From: Nitrospirota bacterium
Lineage (GTDB): Bacteria > Nitrospirota > Thermodesulfovibrionia > UBA6902
Length of the DNA: 33,840 nucleotides
Reading direction: 5' to 3'
Assembly: GCA_016222905.1 (NCBI GenBank)
Contig: JACRPZ010000021.1
Coordinates: 1-33,840, forward strand
Position 1 is the stretch's first letter; each line of letters begins with the position of its first letter. Below the pieces are notes generated by a model that had not been told where the DNA came from, searched no databases, and saw only the letters and a program-made list of their open reading frames with translations. The translations under genes and the position numbers were made by a program. Positions 16,387 through 24,249 of this stretch are shown one piece after another.

Positions 16387-19007
16387 AGACCGCCTCCGCT
16401 TAAGGTCATTGTAACACCTGAAAGATTCGCACCGCCGGAGGTTGTCACTTTGCCGGATAAAGAGTAGCTCTGGAAGTTAACGCCTGTAACGTTTGCGCCT
16501 GATACGGTCACAGACTGACTGGCCGGCGTAAAGACATATCCGCTTTTGGCAGGTGTCACAGTGTAGCTGCCCGGAGGCACATCGGTTATCGTGTAAGCCC
16601 CTGTGGTGGCAGCCGTAGTCGCCGTCTTTTTGGTGGTTCCGATAGTTATCGCAACGCTAACAGCGGAAATACCTGTGCCGCTTCCAGTCGTTACAAACCC
16701 GCTGATGGAATAAGTGGTTACAATAAAGTTCTGGTTGGTAGTTTTGGTCGGCGTCAGGGTATACGTGCCGGGACAAAGGCCGGTAAATGTATATGTTCCG
16801 TTTGAAGCGGTCGTCACCGTCTTGTTTGCCGTCAGCCCGCCTCCGCTTAAGGTCATCGTAACACCTGAGAGGTTCGCCCCTCCCGAGGTCTTTACTACGC
16901 CTGAAATTGAGTAGGAGTAGCCGATAAAATCGCCCAGGATAATTTCTGTCGGCGGGGGGTATATCTGTATTGATACGTCCGGCAAGGGTCGGCTTGCCGG
17001 TGAAAAGCAATATCCCGCTTTGGTCGGCCTTACCATGCCGCTGGTTGGAGGCGCAGTGTTTGTAAATGTGTACTTACCGGTTGCGTCCGTCGTTGCTATC
17101 TGGCTTTTTGGTATTGGGCTACCGCTAAGAGTGCCGCTAAAAAGCATGCTCACAGCCGAAAGTCCGGTATTGCTCGCTGTCTTGACATATCCTGTTATTG
17201 TGTATACTTGGGTAAAGTTAGCTGTCACGCTCTTTGCGGCGCTCATCGTCACCGTACAAGGCCCAGTACCAGTGCATGCTCCAGACCACCCTGTAAATAT
17301 CGAGCCGGTTGTGGCCGACGCCGTCAAAGTCACGCTCGTCCCGCTGCCGTACGACGCAGTGCCGGTGTTTCCTGCCCAGGAAATTGTCCCTGTATTGGCC
17401 GTAACAGTCCCGATGCCTGTGCCGGATTTGTTGATCGTTAGAGTGTAGACTGGTGTTGTCAAGATATCACCGCCATGTGCCATCATTATCCCTGTGCTGC
17501 CCGCAGTAGATGCTTCGCCTGTTGCGGTATTGATTATATAAAGTAATGATGTGCCAGATTGATCAGAAGCATAAAGAGTGTCACTGGAGTCAAACATAAT
17601 ACCCATGATAACATCGAATGCTCCGGTTATATCTGTTACATAGGTTCCTGCTCCTGTGGCAAGGTCTATCGTGTACAGGGCGTTATAACTTGTATCTGAA
17701 ATACCAACTGCCCATAATGTTCCATTAGAATCAAATGCAAAATCCATTACCCCTTCAAAATTGAGAGCGCCTACAAGCGTAGGTGCCCCCGTTGCCGTAT
17801 TAATAGTATAAAGATAATTATCAGTTCCATAGGTCTCAGGCCCGCCAAAACTCCCTCCATAAAGGGTCCCGTCCGGGGCAAATTCAAGAGACGTCATAAA
17901 TCCAACACCCAGCGGCCCGCCGACAGTAGTCACAGCGCCTGTCGCAAGGTCAAAGTAACCCAAATATGAATTGGAGCCATCGGACCTGACGTTTGTTGTT
18001 GTATAAAGTGTTCCGTCTGGACTGAAAGCAGTCGCAAAGGTATCTGATATCCCTGTAGGCCCTATTACCGTGCCAACTCCGGATCCGGAGTCAATTGTTA
18101 TGAGTGACGTCCCATCATTTCCAGTAGCATAGATAGTTTCAGCATTGGCTGTTGGCGTAACATCGGAAATATCACCACCATGTGACATCATTATCCCCGT
18201 GTCTCCAACAGTAGTTGCTGCACCTGTTGAGATATCGATTCTATAAAGTAATGATGGGGAGCCGTGATCAGATGCGTATAGAGTGCCACTGGAGTCAAAC
18301 ATGATACCCATAACAGTGAATGCTCCGGTTATATCTCTTACATAGGTTCCTGCTCCTGTGGTAAGATTTATTGTATACAGGGCACTATCACTGGTATCTG
18401 AAATACCAACTGCCCATAGCGTTCCACCTGAATCAAATGCAAAATCCATTACCCCTTCAAAATTGAGAGCGCCTACAAGTGTAGGTGTTCCCGTTGCGGT
18501 ATCAATAGTATAAAGATTATTATCAGTTCCATAAGTCTCAGGCCCGCCAAAACTTCCTCCATAAAGGGTCCCGTCCGGGGCAAATTCAAGAGACGTCATA
18601 TATCCAACACCCAGCGGCCCGCCGACAGTAGTCACAGCGCCTGTTGCAAGATCAAAGTAACCCAAATATGAATTGGAGCCATCGGACCTGACGTTTGTTG
18701 CTGTATAAAGTGTTCCGTTCGGACTGAAAGCAGTAGCAAAGGTCTCTACTGTTCCGGTAGACCCTATCACGGTTGCAACTCCGGAACCTGAGTCAATTGT
18801 TATAAGTGATGTACCATCATTTCCAGTAGCATAGATAGTTTCAGCCCATGCCGGCAAAGCCGCAAACAAAAAGACGGCAGACGCAAGGATGAACAGTGTC
18901 AAGGTTCGAGTTCCAAGTTGCAAGTCTGAAAAAACAGTCTCAAGTTTTAAGTTTTCAGTGACAGACAACTGCGACAACCGCCTCAAAAATCCATCAATTC
19001 TTTTCAT
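16329..19007 (-). CDS. Secreted beta-propeller / InlB-like / CarboxypepD-regulatory repeat protein inserted in the ribosomal operon
   Basis: An exported protein of 892 residues. ATG at 19007 is chosen because AAGGGG sits at good spacing; the frame is open to 19139 but that part is leader. Residues about 37-55 are a hydrophobic signal segment ending ALPAWA, after a long 36-residue n-region. Residues about 56-523 are two near-identical 234-residue halves (each starting AETIYATGNDGTSLITIDSG) of propeller-like repeats such as LYTIDTATG. Then comes a divergent InlB-type repeat (WAGNTGTASYGSGTSVTL, FTGWSGACTG, VTANFTQ) with one cysteine pair, then CarboxypepD/CnaB-like modules (YTITGYVKT, YSISGVVKT, YSISGFVTT, SLSGKVTT). 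The last module breaks into the wrong frame and ends early with LVSVTARIP. It is likely a surface or extracellular structural/binding protein; the ligand is unknown. Confidence 0.7.
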   Translation of the reverse strand: MKRIDGFLRRLSQLSVTENLKLETVFSDLQLGTRTLTLFILASAVFLFAALPAWAETIYATGNDGTSLITIDSGSGVATVIGSTGTVETFATAFSPNGTLYTATNVRSDGSNSYLGYFDLATGAVTTVGGPLGVGYMTSLEFAPDGTLYGGSFGGPETYGTDNNLYTIDTATGTPTLVGALNFEGVMDFAFDSGGTLWAVGISDTSDSALYTINLTTGAGTYVRDITGAFTVMGIMFDSSGTLYASDHGSPSLLYRIDISTGAATTVGDTGIMMSHGGDISDVTPTANAETIYATGNDGTSLITIDSGSGVGTVIGPTGISDTFATAFSPDGTLYTTTNVRSDGSNSYLGYFDLATGAVTTVGGPLGVGFMTSLEFAPDGTLYGGSFGGPETYGTDNYLYTINTATGAPTLVGALNFEGVMDFAFDSNGTLWAVGISDTSYNALYTIDLATGAGTYVTDITGAFDVIMGIMFDSSDTLYASDQSGTSLLYIINTATGEASTAGSTGIMMAHGGDILTTPVYTLTINKSGTGIGTVTANTGTISWAGNTGTASYGSGTSVTLTASATTGSIFTGWSGACTGTGPCTVTMSAAKSVTANFTQVYTITGYVKTASNTGLSAVSMLFSGTLSGSPIPKSQIATTDATGKYTFTNTAPPTSGMVRPTKAGYCFSPASRPLPDVSIQIYPPPTEIILGDFIGYSYSISGVVKTSGGANLSGVTMTLSGGGLTANKTVTTASNGTYTFTGLCPGTYTLTPTKTTNQNFIVTTYSISGFVTTGSGTGISAVSVAITIGTTKKTATTAATTGAYTITDVPPGSYTVTPAKSGYVFTPASQSVTVSGANVTGVNFQSYSLSGKVTTSGGANLSGVTMTLSGGGLLLQAVHIQSLVSVTARIP
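17442..18845 (-). repeat. 702-bp tandem duplication inside the propeller gene
   Basis: Two copies, about 17442-18143 and 18144-18845, are offset by exactly 702 bases (234 codons). Identical landmarks are CATAGATAGTTTCAGC at 18128 and 18830, and AATTCAAGAGACGTCATA at 17881 and 18583. Long blocks are base-for-base identical with scattered substitutions, so the duplication is recent or homogenised. Confidence 0.85.
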
Positions 19008-19029
19008 CTCAATCCCCTTATAATAAAAT

Positions 19030-19063
19030 AAGGGCGTCTCCTGATTTGTCAGAAGACGCCCTT
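19030..19063 (-). terminator. Strong hairpin before the inserted gene (terminator-like)
   Basis: AAGGGCGTCT (19030-19039) pairs perfectly with AGACGCCCTT (19054-19063), extended by an inner CTGA/TCAG after one mismatch. On the minus strand it is followed by ATTTTATTAT and then the SD of the inserted gene. It lies about 140 bases after the rpmI stop. It can work as a terminator for thrS-infC-rpmI or as an attenuator in the leader of the inserted gene. Confidence 0.55.
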
Positions 19064-19201
19064 TGGTTGTTAGAAAATTAGCGAATAACTTTCGAGCCAA
19101 TTTGTTCTCTTCGGTTTTTTGTCTGATCTTCACCAGCAATCACCAACGCGCCGTAATGCAGTCAGATAAAATTTTTATTAAAATGAATCCTTCGACCCTA
19201 C

Positions 19202-19396
19202 TCAGTACGGCAGCATTTTTCTAACGCTGTCGAGATTTGCCTTTTCAACCAGGGCGCCTCTTCTGAGATTCTTAATCTTCTTGGCGTTCTTGCAGGTAAG
19301 GAGATGACTCCTGTATGCCTTGCTTCTCTTTATCTTTCCTGTTCCGGTTTTTTTAAACCTCTTTGCTGCGCCTCTATGTGTCTTTATTTTAGGCAT
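19202..19396 (-). CDS. rpmI: 50S ribosomal protein L35
   Basis: A 64-residue L35 with the typical [20 protein letters not shown] start, [14 protein letters not shown] and a lysine/arginine-rich body ending VRKMLPY. GGGAGG precedes the ATG by about nine bases. It lies 30 bases after infC, the standard order, but its usual downstream partner rplT is displaced by more than 3 kb. Confidence 0.95.
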   Translation of the reverse strand: MPKIKTHRGAAKRFKKTGTGKIKRSKAYRSHLLTCKNAKKIKNLRRGALVEKANLDSVRKMLPY

Positions 19397-19426
19397 TTAC
19401 ATCTTCCTCCCAAGAAATAGTATTGT

Positions 19427-19921
19427 TTATTTTGGTGCAAGCACCATCGTCATCCTGCGGCCTTCTATTTTAAATGTCTGCTCTATATTTGATATATTTG
19501 AAAACTCTTCGGTAATTCTGGTGAACAGATTTTTTGCATTAGCAGTATGAACAATCTCTCTGCCCCTGAAGAGCATGGTTACTTTTGCCTTATTGCCCTG
19601 CTCAAGAAACTTCTGTATGCTCTTCATTTTAAATTGCAGGTCATGTTCATTAATCTGCGGCCTTACCCTCACCTCTTTAAGAACGATCGTTTTCTGTTTT
19701 GTATGTTTCTTGCTCTGCTGGTAGCGGTACTTCCCGTAGTCCATTATTTTACATACCGGCGGGGTAGTATTTGGCGCTACTTCAACCAAATCAAGATCTT
19801 GCTCAGATGCCAACCGAATGGCATCTCTTGTGAGTAAAACGCCTAACTGCTCTCCATTGCTTCCTATTACGCTAACCTCTTTTGCCCTGATCCACCTGTT
19901 TATTTTCTGTTCGGTACTTAT
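19427..19921 (-). CDS. infC: Translation initiation factor IF-3 with an ATA start codon
   Basis: IF-3 binds the 30S subunit, keeps it free of 50S and rejects non-canonical start codons. The coding frame gives the full protein of 164 residues: ISTEQKINRWIRAKEV, then VIGSNGEQLGVLLTRDAIRL, LDLVEVAPNTTPPVCKIMDYGK (the end of the N-domain, here noted by DLVEVAP and PVCKIMDYGKY), and the C-domain KEVRVRPQINEHDLQFK to RRMTMVLAPK. Between the in-frame TAG that also ends thrS (19925-19927) and the conserved N-domain there is no ATG, GTG or TTG. The codon at a perfect six bases from GGAGG is ATA (19919-19921). Rare starts (AUU in E. coli) are known for infC and underlie its autoregulation. Confidence 0.92.
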   Translation of the reverse strand: MSTEQKINRWIRAKEVSVIGSNGEQLGVLLTRDAIRLASEQDLDLVEVAPNTTPPVCKIMDYGKYRYQQSKKHTKQKTIVLKEVRVRPQINEHDLQFKMKSIQKFLEQGNKAKVTMLFRGREIVHTANAKNLFTRITEEFSNISNIEQTFKIEGRRMTMVLAPK

Positions 19922-19924
19922 ATG

Positions 19925-21664
19925 CTACCTCCGTTCCTTATCCTCATCTTTGAGGAGTGTAATAAAGTTGTCCAAAGACATCTCTCCTAAAGTCTCTCCA
20001 TTGCGTTTTCTGATATTCACAGTAAAGTCCGATATTTCTTTTTCACCTATTATACACAGGTAAGGCGTTTTTAGCATAGCCGCCCTTCTTATCTTGTAGC
20101 CGATCTTTTCGTTATCAGTATCGATATCAGCTCTCAGCCCTTCCCTCAACAATGATTCAAAAACGTCCCTGCCGTATTTTACATGCTTTTCAGAAATTGT
20201 CAACACAGAGACCTGCGATGGAGAAAGCCACAAAGGAAACGCGCCGGCATAATGTTCAATAAGCACACCCATGAATCTTTCAAGAGATCCCATAAGAGCG
20301 CGGTGAATCATTATAGGTCTCCGGTCTTTGCTGTCAGCCCCCCTGTAATTTATATCAAGCCTTTCCGGAATGTTGAAATCAACCTGTATCGTACTGCACT
20401 GCCATGACCTGCCGAGAGAGTCTTTTACTTTAATATCAATCTTGGGCCCATAGAACACGCCCTCCCCAGGATCCACCTCATACTTGAGTCCCTTATTCCC
20501 AAGAGCAGTCTTTAATGCTATTGTAGACTTTTCCCAGGCTGCATCTGAACCGACATATTTTTCCGGTCTTGTAGAAAGGTATATATCGTAATCATCAAAT
20601 CCAAATGTCTTTAAGATGAAGATAGTAAAATCAAGCACTCTCCGAACTTCATCTTCTATCTGCTCCTCTGTGCAGAAAATATGCGCGTCATCCTGAGTAA
20701 ATCCTCTGACTCTTAAAAGGCCGTGGAGAACGCCTGAACGCTCGTATCTGTAAACTGTGCCGAGCTCGGCAAAGCGCAAAGGCAGATCTCTGTAACTCCT
20801 GAGACGGCTCTTGAATACGGATACGTGAAAAGGGCAATTCATCGGTTTAATCTCATACTCAATCTCATCAATCTGCATCGGTGAATACATATTCTCTTTG
20901 TAAAAATCGAGATGCCCTGTCTTTTTCCAAAGATCCAGTTTCGCCATGTGAGGCGTATAAAGTATCTGGTAATTTGTCTTGGAATGTTCATTCAGCCAGA
21001 AGTTCTCAATTATTCTTCTTATCGCAGCGCCGCGCGGATGCCACAAAACAAGTCCGGCTCCGATATCATCATTCATGCTGAAGAGGTCGAGCTCTTTTCC
21101 AATGCGGCGATGATCTCTCTTCTTGACCTCTTCAAGAAAATCAAGATGTTTCAGAAGCTCCTCTTTTGTGGAAAATGCAGTCCCGTAAATCCGTTGGAGC
21201 ATTTTATTCTTTTCATTGCCGCGCCAGTAAGCTCCGGCAACAGAGAGGAGTTTGAAGGCCTTTATGCTTTTAGTGTACTTCACATGCGGGCCCCTGCACA
21301 GATCCATAAAGCCGCCTTCCTCATAAAGTGTCACTGTTTCGTCAGGAAGATCATTTATGAGTTCAATCTTGTATGATTCTCCGAGTTCTTTGAAGAGTTT
21401 TAACGCATCTTCTCTTGGAACTTCTCTCCTTACAAATGGAGCGTTGGTTTTTATAATCTCCTTCATCTTCTTTTCGATTAGCGGCAGGTCTTCGTCTGTT
21501 AAGGTATGCCCGCAATCGAAATCATAATAAAAACCATCTGATATAGCAGGACCTATTGCGAGTTTTGTGTCAGGGAAGAGCTCTTTTACCGCGTGAGCCA
21601 TTAAGTGTGAAGCGCTGTGGCGGCATATTTCAAGAGCCTCTTTGTCGTTACTCTGAGTTTCTAT
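19925..21664 (-). CDS. thrS: Threonyl-tRNA synthetase without TGS domain; probable ATA start
   Basis: A class II aaRS with the N2 editing domain (RHSASHL with both histidines; DLCRGPH with the C-x3-H), catalytic core with zinc ligands (MNCPFH; GFTQDDAHIFC), and C-terminal anticodon domain. The first ATG (21601) lacks an SD and would cut off the conserved editing histidines. AAGGAGG (21674-21680) points to an in-frame ATA at 21664, giving 579 residues starting IETQSNDKEALEICRHSASH. No ATG, GTG or TTG occurs in frame between the upstream stop (21695-21697) and 21601. The usual 60-residue N-terminal TGS domain is absent; a tRNA gene occupies the place upstream. The stop TAG overlaps the SD region of infC, implying coupled translation. 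Confidence 0.9.
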   Translation of the reverse strand: METQSNDKEALEICRHSASHLMAHAVKELFPDTKLAIGPAISDGFYYDFDCGHTLTDEDLPLIEKKMKEIIKTNAPFVRREVPREDALKLFKELGESYKIELINDLPDETVTLYEEGGFMDLCRGPHVKYTKSIKAFKLLSVAGAYWRGNEKNKMLQRIYGTAFSTKEELLKHLDFLEEVKKRDHRRIGKELDLFSMNDDIGAGLVLWHPRGAAIRRIIENFWLNEHSKTNYQILYTPHMAKLDLWKKTGHLDFYKENMYSPMQIDEIEYEIKPMNCPFHVSVFKSRLRSYRDLPLRFAELGTVYRYERSGVLHGLLRVRGFTQDDAHIFCTEEQIEDEVRRVLDFTIFILKTFGFDDYDIYLSTRPEKYVGSDAAWEKSTIALKTALGNKGLKYEVDPGEGVFYGPKIDIKVKDSLGRSWQCSTIQVDFNIPERLDINYRGADSKDRRPIMIHRALMGSLERFMGVLIEHYAGAFPLWLSPSQVSVLTISEKHVKYGRDVFESLLREGLRADIDTDNEKIGYKIRRAAMLKTPYLCIIGEKEISDFTVNIRKRNGETLGEMSLDNFITLLKDEDKERR

Positions 21665-21749
21665 TGTTTGAAACCTCCTTGTAAAAATGCATGATTATGA
21701 TTTCGGATTTTAAAAATCTGTAACCCCCATTCTAAAATCTGCATTAAAA

Positions 21750-21824
21750 TGGTAGGCACGGGCGGTATCGAACCGCCGACCTCTTCCGTGTCAGGGAAGC
21801 GCTCTCCCCCTGAGCTACGCGCCT
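21750..21824 (-). tRNA. tRNA-Val (anticodon GAC)
   Basis: A 75-base cloverleaf on the minus strand. Acceptor AGGCGCG pairs with CGTGCCT (one G-T), D arm GCTC/GAGC, anticodon stem CTTCC/GGAAG with loop CTGACAC (anticodon GAC at 21790-21792), T arm GGCGG-TTCGATA-CCGCC, discriminator A and encoded CCA. It has the A-box-like TAGCTCAG and the GGTTCGA-type T loop. It lies 86 bases upstream of the proposed thrS start, so it may be processed from the thrS transcript. Confidence 0.95.
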
Positions 21825-21848
21825 TCTCAGTTGTTATTGGTATCGGAA

Positions 21849-21878
21849 ATAGTAATGAAAACCACACTTCTTTGTCAA
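21849..21878 (-). promoter_or_regulatory. Promoter of tRNA-Val (and probably the thrS operon)
   Basis: On the minus strand, a perfect -35 TTGACA (21873-21878), an 18-base spacer and -10 TACTAT (21849-21854). The predicted start is about 18 bases before the mature tRNA 5' end. No other good promoter is seen between here and thrS. Confidence 0.7.
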
Positions 21879-21947
21879 GAAATTGCATACTCTGTCACGC
21901 CAAAATCAGAATGTTAGAGAGTGTTATTGCCGTCTTGACGCTCATTT

Positions 21948-22865
21948 CTATATGAACGATTTTGAACAATTAGAGCATAATTCTATCTCGTTTTGTTTGC
22001 CGCACTTATGCAGACTTCTTATTCTTCTGTAGTCGTTATTTTTCCAAATAGACATGATAGAATTATTGCTAACCCCTATGCGTCCCAAGATTATCTGACC
22101 GTCATAATCAAGACAACATAATGAAACATCACCGTTAGCAAGCACAGTAAACGTCTGCCAAACACGCGAACATGGTTTTCTTATAGATGTCTTATCTGTC
22201 CCATATTTTTCAGTCCCCCAGTTGTGAACTTTTCCAAAACTAAATCCGTCCACTATTGATTCAAGCATCTGCATTGTTCTTGTCTTGTCTAATGTGCTGC
22301 AACAAGCAACATGGACTTTCGTCTTTTTCCCTAATGCGTTTCTAAGTTTCACCAAGCCCGCTATATTTTCCACAACCTCGTCAAATTTGAGCGGTCGTCG
22401 TATTTCTTCAAACTCTTCCTTTGAAGCTCCGTCAAAACTTATTTTTATTTCGTCCAATCCCGCTTCTAATATTCCTCTTGCCCGATCACCGGTAATTATT
22501 GATCCATTGGAGAATACTTTCACTTTTTCAATACCTTTTTCTTTGGAATAGGCCACAAAACGCTCAAGCCTCTTATCAAGAAATGGCTCGCCGAAATTGT
22601 GTAGATGAACTTCTTTACATCTATTTTCTGCGCATTCATCAATTATATTGAAAAACAATGATTCTTCCATGATCTTTGTGGGGCGTATCATTTTATGATG
22701 AGGGCAAATAGTGCATTGCGAATTACAGGCATTTGTAGTTTCAATTCTTACTGTCTTCGGAAAACTTTGGAGGCAAATATCGTATACAAATCCAATAATT
22801 CTACAGGTAATTGCAGACAGAATAGTTTTGTTCTGTTCTGTTCTGTTAATCATTATTTGCCCCAT
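21948..22865 (-). CDS. Radical SAM / SPASM domain protein
   Basis: A radical SAM enzyme with cluster motif CNSQCTIC after VRIETTNA, then HNFGEPFLDKRL (a GEP-type SAM-binding strand) and VFSNGSII, GLDEIKISFDGA. The C-terminal part is cysteine-rich (CSRVWQ, VSLCCLDYDGQ, CGKQNEIELCSNC), the SPASM auxiliary cluster domain. The start is uncertain: the frame opens at 22904, ATG at about 22863-22865 has GGGG ten bases upstream, and ATG at 22851-22853 has GGGG six bases upstream. Substrate unknown; SPASM proteins modify peptides, and related ones occur in glycan or antibiotic clusters. AT-rich, unlike the thrS operon beside it, and paired with a methyltransferase gene upstream, so possibly transferred. 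Confidence 0.8.
   Translation of the reverse strand: MGQIMINRTEQNKTILSAITCRIIGFVYDICLQSFPKTVRIETTNACNSQCTICPHHKMIRPTKIMEESLFFNIIDECAENRCKEVHLHNFGEPFLDKRLERFVAYSKEKGIEKVKVFSNGSIITGDRARGILEAGLDEIKISFDGASKEEFEEIRRPLKFDEVVENIAGLVKLRNALGKKTKVHVACCSTLDKTRTMQMLESIVDGFSFGKVHNWGTEKYGTDKTSIRKPCSRVWQTFTVLANGDVSLCCLDYDGQIILGRIGVSNNSIMSIWKNNDYRRIRSLHKCGKQNEIELCSNCSKSFI
22830..22847. repeat. Pentanucleotide tandem repeat at the 5' end of the radical SAM gene
   Basis: GTTCT repeated three times plus a partial unit on the plus strand, reading AACAG units on the minus strand, only a few bases after the last candidate ATG (22853). A gain or loss of one unit would shift the frame. The copy number is low. Confidence 0.6.
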
Positions 22866-22961
22866 GTTAATTTTACCCCTACATTCAACCTCGAAGTGCA
22901 ACAAAAGAAGAAGCGACTTCTATTGGAGTTTTAAACCCCAGACATTGTTTGAGGCGATTCG

Positions 22962-23825
22962 TTAGATGATGTTATTTTTTGTAGCGAAGCAGTACAATCT
23001 GCTATATTTTTTTCTTAATTCAAACTCCTGCTCTATATCGAAACCTCCATACATATTATATATTCTCCTGAACCCCCCATAATAAAGTGACTTTACAAGG
23101 GAATCAAAGCTAAGCCAAAATGATTTGGGATTAGATACTGCGGCCCACTCATTATCTGAACCATTTGCTTCTTTTGAATACTCATCATACCATCTGCCCT
23201 CGTAGGAAATATTATTATATTTTAGTTCAAGAAAATGAGATAAGTCGTTCTTAAATATGCAACTATCCAAATCCATATCCGATGGAGCTATATGAGTATC
23301 TAAAAATAAAATACTATCATCGTGCGTAATATCATCCAAAATGTCAATAAAACTCATTGGATTATCTAAGTGGTACAAAAGACCACAACAAAGTACAATA
23401 TCGAATACTCCATGCTCATTTTTGCTTAATTTTTTAACATCGGAGCAGATGAAATTCAGGTTACTCAAATCTGAATAATAATTCTTTAGCAAAACGCATT
23501 TTTCATAATTCAGAACACGACCTTCAACGCCAACCACATTTATGCCCTCACATGCCATCTCAAATGACAATCCTCCTTCCAAGCATCCTAAATCAATCAA
23601 TTTCAATCCAGATAATTCACCCTTTTTTAAAAAACGTAAAGTATTTTTTATAATTTGCATTCTGCGATCATTTCCAATTAACGGTACCGCATCTCCCATA
23701 GTGGAAATTGTCCGCGTTAGCGGTATATTATGAGATGTCCAGTTTTTCTTCTTAAATTCAGCCAATAGAAGCTCATTTGGGTTATCCCAAATCCCTAAAA
23801 CAATATCCTTCATTTTGTTGTCCAT
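22962..23825 (-). CDS. Class I SAM-dependent methyltransferase
   Basis: A 287-residue methyltransferase. Motif I is LIDLGCLEGGLSFEMA (76-91), then VVGVEGR (98-103) and the post-motif strands FDIVLCCGLLYHLDNP. The layout resembles methyltransferases of glycan and surface-polysaccharide loci (DUF1698/TylF-like style), with an aromatic C-terminal half (EGRWYDEY, SFWLSFDSL). GAGGAG precedes the ATG. Clearly AT-rich. The radical SAM gene follows after a 57-96 base gap, depending on its start. Substrate unknown. Confidence 0.75.
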   Translation of the reverse strand: MDNKMKDIVLGIWDNPNELLLAEFKKKNWTSHNIPLTRTISTMGDAVPLIGNDRRMQIIKNTLRFLKKGELSGLKLIDLGCLEGGLSFEMACEGINVVGVEGRVLNYEKCVLLKNYYSDLSNLNFICSDVKKLSKNEHGVFDIVLCCGLLYHLDNPMSFIDILDDITHDDSILFLDTHIAPSDMDLDSCIFKNDLSHFLELKYNNISYEGRWYDEYSKEANGSDNEWAAVSNPKSFWLSFDSLVKSLYYGGFRRIYNMYGGFDIEQEFELRKKYSRLYCFATKNNII

Positions 23826-23928
23826 ATTTCTCCTCTATCTAACCAGTTATTATCTAAACGGCTAAGTGAAAGTAGCATAAATTTAAATGTGTGGTCAATA
23901 AAAAAATGGCCGAGTTTTCAGCAGTCTG

Positions 23929-24249
23929 TCAGACCGAAAGGATATAAATCCCAATGCCAGTCAATGCCAATGCCGTAACTATTAAAACTCCCTCAAATAT
24001 TTTTTGCAGTGCTCTGGAATGCACATATTCTATCATGATCCCTAACAAGCCGTTGAAGCCGTGATAAATTGCGGAGAGAAGAAATATGAAGTTGAACGCT
24101 CTCCAGTAAGGTCCTGTCTGCGCCGGACCATTGTAATGCATTGTATAAAAATGGAGTGTTAACCCGGCAAGAAGAATTACCCCGGTGATCCTCAGAAAGA
24201 ACCATTCAAAAACCTCTTTTCTCAAAGTATGCCTCCCAGAATAGGCCAT
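23929..24249 (-). CDS. sdhD: Succinate dehydrogenase/fumarate reductase membrane anchor subunit D
   Basis: A 106-residue integral membrane protein with three hydrophobic segments (about 17-35, 47-70, 82-104). Histidines in ILLAGLTLHFYTMHY and AIYHGFNGLLGI are placed like the haem/quinone-side histidines of SdhC/SdhD anchors. It overlaps the preceding anchor gene by 28 bases, as is common for these pairs. Assignment rests on position in the operon, length and hydropathy more than on sequence. Confidence 0.8.
   Translation of the reverse strand: MAYSGRHTLRKEVFEWFFLRITGVILLAGLTLHFYTMHYNGPAQTGPYWRAFNFIFLLSAIYHGFNGLLGIMIEYVHSRALQKIFEGVLIVTALALTGIGIYILSV

Noticed and set aside
17020-17448. Plus-strand frame of 142 codons inside the repeat-protein gene
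   Set aside because: It is a shadow of low-complexity Gly/Thr/Ser-rich coding sequence on the other strand, with no SD and no recognisable domain.
19008-19139. N-terminal extension of the repeat protein (44 extra codons)
   Set aside because: It would translate through the hairpin at 19030-19063; the ATG at 19007 has a proper SD and directly precedes the signal peptide.
19008-19201. Cyclic-di-GMP or other known riboswitch in the leader of the inserted gene
   Set aside because: A strong hairpin is present, but the conserved GEMM core words and other known aptamer signatures are absent.
21750-23825. tRNA-Val as an integration site for the radical SAM/methyltransferase cassette
   Set aside because: The cassette lies on the 5' side of the tRNA; integrases usually use the 3' end, and no duplicated tRNA end or integrase is seen.
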